64,000 bases of DNA from Onchidella celtica. Its lineage: Eukaryota > Mollusca > Gastropoda > Systellommatophora > Onchidiidae. Each line of letters opens with the position of its first letter. The first letter of the stretch is position 1. The position numbers and the translations under genes are program-made. Shown piece after piece: positions 60,918-64,000 of the stretch. Below the pieces are notes generated by a model that had not been told where the DNA came from, did no database searches, and worked only from the letters and a program-made list of their open reading frames with translations. The stretch lies in NCBI GenBank assembly GCA_963931925.1, contig OZ007571.1, forward strand, positions 37,951,430 through 38,015,429. The letters are read 5' to 3'.

Positions 60918-61012
60918 GTCTCTTTCTCTCTCTCTTTGTCTGTCAGTCTGTTACTCTCTCTCTAATTTGTGTCTTTGTCTCTTTCTCTCCCTCTTTCTCT
61001 CTTATCTCTCGC
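60838..61012. repeat. CT-rich microsatellite, imperfect
   Basis: CT units with TGTC and TTTC variants. Confidence 0.93.
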
Positions 61013-61055
61013 TGTGTGTTTAGGTCTTTATTTATTTTTTTGTCTATTTTCTTGT

Positions 61056-61275
61056 TGTGGTAGGGGTTAGTTTTTTTAGAACTTTACCCAGGCAGCGACC
61101 TTGTTAGGCCTGGTCTTCTCGATTTCCAACTTCCAAGGTATCTTAAAGTGTGCGACGTACACACGGGCCCTCTGAATTTTTCGTCCTTATCGGTGAAGAC
61201 TAGGTGCCTGGTTCTCTCTCGCTCTCTCTCTTTATCTCTTCTCTTTATTTCTCTCTCTCTCTCTTTCTCTCTCCG
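61056..61275 (-). mobile_element. Long SINE, copy 3, fragment joined to a CT tract
   Basis: The reverse complement of 61076-61213 matches the middle of copy 1: ACTAGTCTTC-type junction, AAGGACGAAAAATTC, GGGCCCGTGTGTACG, CTTGGAAGTTGGAAATCG and the GCTGCC...GGG block. Both the head and the 3' domain are missing. The head side continues directly into (CT)n at 61216-61275. Confidence 0.75.
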
Positions 61276-61945
61276 CGTCTTCCCTTCACTCACTCACTCA
61301 CTCTTTTTCAGTGTGTTTGTAAATTGTATATACACCCCTGCTTGCTACGATATCAATTTGATGAAAGCACATGAAAAAGAAAAAGCCGATGGAGGAAGCC
61401 GCCTTATTTTTGGGCTAAATTTATCATTTTCCGGTCGCTTGATGTTAGTTTGCTTTTGTTTCTATTCATTATAAGCACAGCCCCCCCCCCTCCAGCCCTT
61501 TTCTCTCCTGGGACTGTTATTGCTGATATCAATGGATATCTGTATTTGTTATCGGCACGCAAGCACGCATGTAGAAGATGAAGAAGGCGTCCATGCGCTG
61601 TATCAGGAAACAGTCCATTTTTGTTATTGTTTTTTTCTATTTGTTTTGTTTTTATTTGGAAGTGATTTTCTCATACGGTTGGTTTTGGAAGATTTGACTC
61701 GTCACACGTGGTGCATTCATACTCCAGTCATCCTTTCTCTGGCAAAGTGGTAGTTGTACTGACAATCATGCTCTGCTTTTCGAAATCTATGTATTTAGTT
61801 ATGGTTGGAGTTACTCTCAGGAATTGGGATAGGGCTAGAGACTCCCTTTTTATTTGTGCGGCCGTTTTTGGGCACTAGAAACTTCACAGTACTGATTAAT
61901 TTCATTAAAATGTGTCCGGCCAAAATCTCGAATCGTGTACCCGGC
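61276..61945. other. Spacer, nothing recognised
   Basis: A C run lies at 61481-61491. No supported gene. Confidence 0.5.
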
Positions 61946-62863
61946 CAGGGGCGAAGCGTGGCTCTCTGCAGAGGGTAATCAGAATTTAAGCTAGTAAGAT
62001 CCTCATAATAGGACGTATCGCTACATCATATTCACATAATCATAAATGCAGCGACTAAAACAATGAAACGGTTGCTAGGCACTGCAAAATCTAAAGAGCG
62101 GACTATCCTTGTCAACAGGACAGGAATGCAGTAGTTTACAGCCAAACTAATCTGAAAACACCATTCATTCATACTAACAGACTTATAAATTCATATTTTC
62201 ATCCATTTTTTACAATATAATTTGAACGGCAAGTTTTCATTGTCATATTCATAGCCAGAGATTTTGTTATTCTATCATCTTATAAAGTTTCTCGAAAAGG
62301 ACCCATTAACATTAAATGACAGAAAGTGCTTAAGTGGCATCTCTGTGACACAACAATTTGGAGCGATCTCGGAGAAGCTCTTGCTGTGCGTAGAGTAAAT
62401 TATTCTTAGATTACCTCAAACAAACAAAAAAATCCACTCAAACTCTTTCACTCTACTCTGTACCTTTCGATTGGGATTGAAAACGACCGCATAGTGAAAA
62501 ACATGCATAAATCTAGGTAAAATCAGGTAAAACTTTGATATTAAGCCTCCACTATCTGCTGTCTACGGGGCCGCGTCGACGAATACAGGCTATGCTCAAG
62601 ATAGCGTCTGGACGTAGTCAAGTCTTCTTTGTCTTTGTTAATCATTGATTATGGACCAGTTTATAAGGTGTAGGTCCCTATAAAGATGCTTTTTGGTGAG
62701 GGGTGTTGGACTATATAACAAACGCAAATAGCGAGGTAGAATTGAATGCTGTTCTAACCAAATGGACTTGGAGTTGGGCTCGATCTGGAAAGCACAGTAA
62801 TTCTAGAATTAATATTCGAAGGGTAATCACTGATTATTTCATTATGAGGAAGCCTCGCCCCTG
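61946..62863. mobile_element. hAT-like non-autonomous element, 918 bp, perfect 8-bp target duplication
   Basis: The left end CAGGGGCGAAGCGTGGC and the right end, whose reverse complement is CAGGGGCGAGGCTTCC, are inverted repeats. TACCCGGC lies immediately outside both ends (61938-61945 and 62864-62871). CAG-starting ends with an 8-bp duplication are the hAT signature. No transposase frame is visible in the AT-rich interior, so mobilisation would need a protein from elsewhere. The exact duplication suggests that the insertion is fairly young. Confidence 0.88.
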
Positions 62864-62871
62864 TACCCGGC

Positions 62872-64000
62872 CACAATAAGTTTTTAATATTTAAATACCC
62901 ATCCGGCCAGAATAATCTTTCTTTTCTCATTGTTTTCAAACAGGACATAAATTCTTACTGCCCACTGTTTGAGAAGGGCGATAAATGGGGTTGTCTAAGA
63001 ACAACAATATCAACATTTGTTTCAAGAACAATGTGACGTAAAAATGTCTTTTGTGTAGAGGAAAAATGGAAACGGGCATTGCTATGGAAACAAAATAGCC
63101 CAGTGGCCTGGCGGGCCTTTTTCATACTTGAAACAAATCCGCGGCGTTATCATCGCTCCCAGGGAAGAAATGTTTTTTACAGATGTTAAATCTTGCATGC
63201 TTTTTTCTTTTCACACTCTTTTTCAGTTTTTTCCTTCGTTTTCTTTTTCATCATACTTTCTTTTTCTTTGTTTCTATTATCTCTCTCTTTCTCCCTCTCC
63301 CTCTGGCTTCTCTCTCTCCCTATCTCGCTCTCTCTACCTCCCTAGTTCTCCTTTACTTTATTTATGTGCGTCTGTCTATCTGCTTGTTTTTTCGTCTATC
63401 TGTCTCTCTGTCCGAGTCTCCCTCACTTTTTGTATGGATGACTCTCTCTCTCTGTTCCTCTTTCTCTCTTTCCCTCAACCCCCCCCCCTCCAGCCATTCC
63501 CCATTCTCCAGGCTTCACTCCTAATTCCACATCACTCCCTATTTCATTTCCTCCTCCCTCATCACTTGTAATACATCGAGCAATTCCCCGGAAGAATCCA
63601 CAGTGAAAAGTGATTCCCTTCTACAGCTTTGCCTTTTACGAGCAGATTGAGCGTCTCCGTTTTATAGCATACTCAAACTACTCTGATGAATGAACACAGC
63701 TATACTGTGTATGAATCTATTAGTACGGTTCATTAGTTCGGCTATAGCTGAAGAAGATTAAGACACTTTTTGTAAGAATATCCTTCAACGTGGATCAGTG
63801 ATCAACTGGGACAGTGGGTATTCATTGTTTCCAAGACTTTATCGGAGAGAGCACAAGAAATTTACAGACATGACTGAAAAGCTGTAAGAACTGTGAACAA
63901 GGATTAGAAGATTAAGGATTCGGGAATGCGTGCCATGATGGGAAGTTGGAGATGAAAGATGCAGGATTGTGTGCAACGATGAGAAAACGTAGGACGCAGA
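62872..64000. other. Spacer with pyrimidine-rich repeat
   Basis: CT/CTCC-rich imperfect repeats occupy about 63270-63480. The 147-codon frame over them is compositional. No gene is supported up to the window end. Confidence 0.5.

Overview
This is an animal genomic window dominated by repeats, with no complete protein-coding gene that I can defend. The evidence is very long ATCT/GATA, GA/CT, GTGA and GGAT arrays, tRNA-derived SINEs, 5'-truncated LINEs, DNA-transposon derivatives, many stop codons in all frames and exon-like islands with GT/AG boundaries. There is no prokaryotic operon structure, rRNA gene, convincing functional tRNA gene or CRISPR array. The SINE and LINE style resembles that of marine gastropod molluscs, as far as I can recall. 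That assignment is inference, not something the sequence proves.

Layout. Positions 1-272 hold the end of an LTR-like repeat, and a related complete solo LTR lies at 7010-8181 with a GTATA target duplication. A 5'-truncated LINE with an open 339-codon reverse transcriptase fragment lies at 5427-6605 on the minus strand. From 9 to 18 kb there are several tRNA-derived SINEs, one split by a hAT-like MITE, and a frameshifted LINE relic at 16338-16905. From 19.7 to 21.4 kb there is a GGAT higher-order satellite and a direct/inverted repeat cluster. The best candidate host exons are a possible untranslated exon at 24615-24901 and a possible start-codon exon at 26604-26827. From 27.9 to 31 kb lie a long SINE, a LINE C-terminal scrap, a minisatellite, an ATCT array and a second copy of the hAT-like MITE. 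From 36.8 to 45.6 kb lie a GTGA array, another hAT-like MITE, a short LINE insertion with an 11-bp target duplication, a second compound CT/ATCT array, a mariner-type MITE carrying an internal minisatellite, and two foldback elements. From 52 to 64 kb lie another foldback element, two more SINE copies, a GGAT satellite whose core has G-quadruplex spacing, and a 918-bp hAT-like element with a perfect 8-bp target duplication.

How the parts relate. The mobile elements are mostly non-autonomous and depend on proteins made elsewhere. The long SINE and one LINE share a terminal stem-loop-like 3' motif, which suggests that the LINE machinery mobilises the SINE. Several elements abut microsatellites, so much of the simple-repeat content may have been seeded at element ends. 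I saw no coherent new multi-gene system. The most interesting items are repeat architectures and the two candidate exons.
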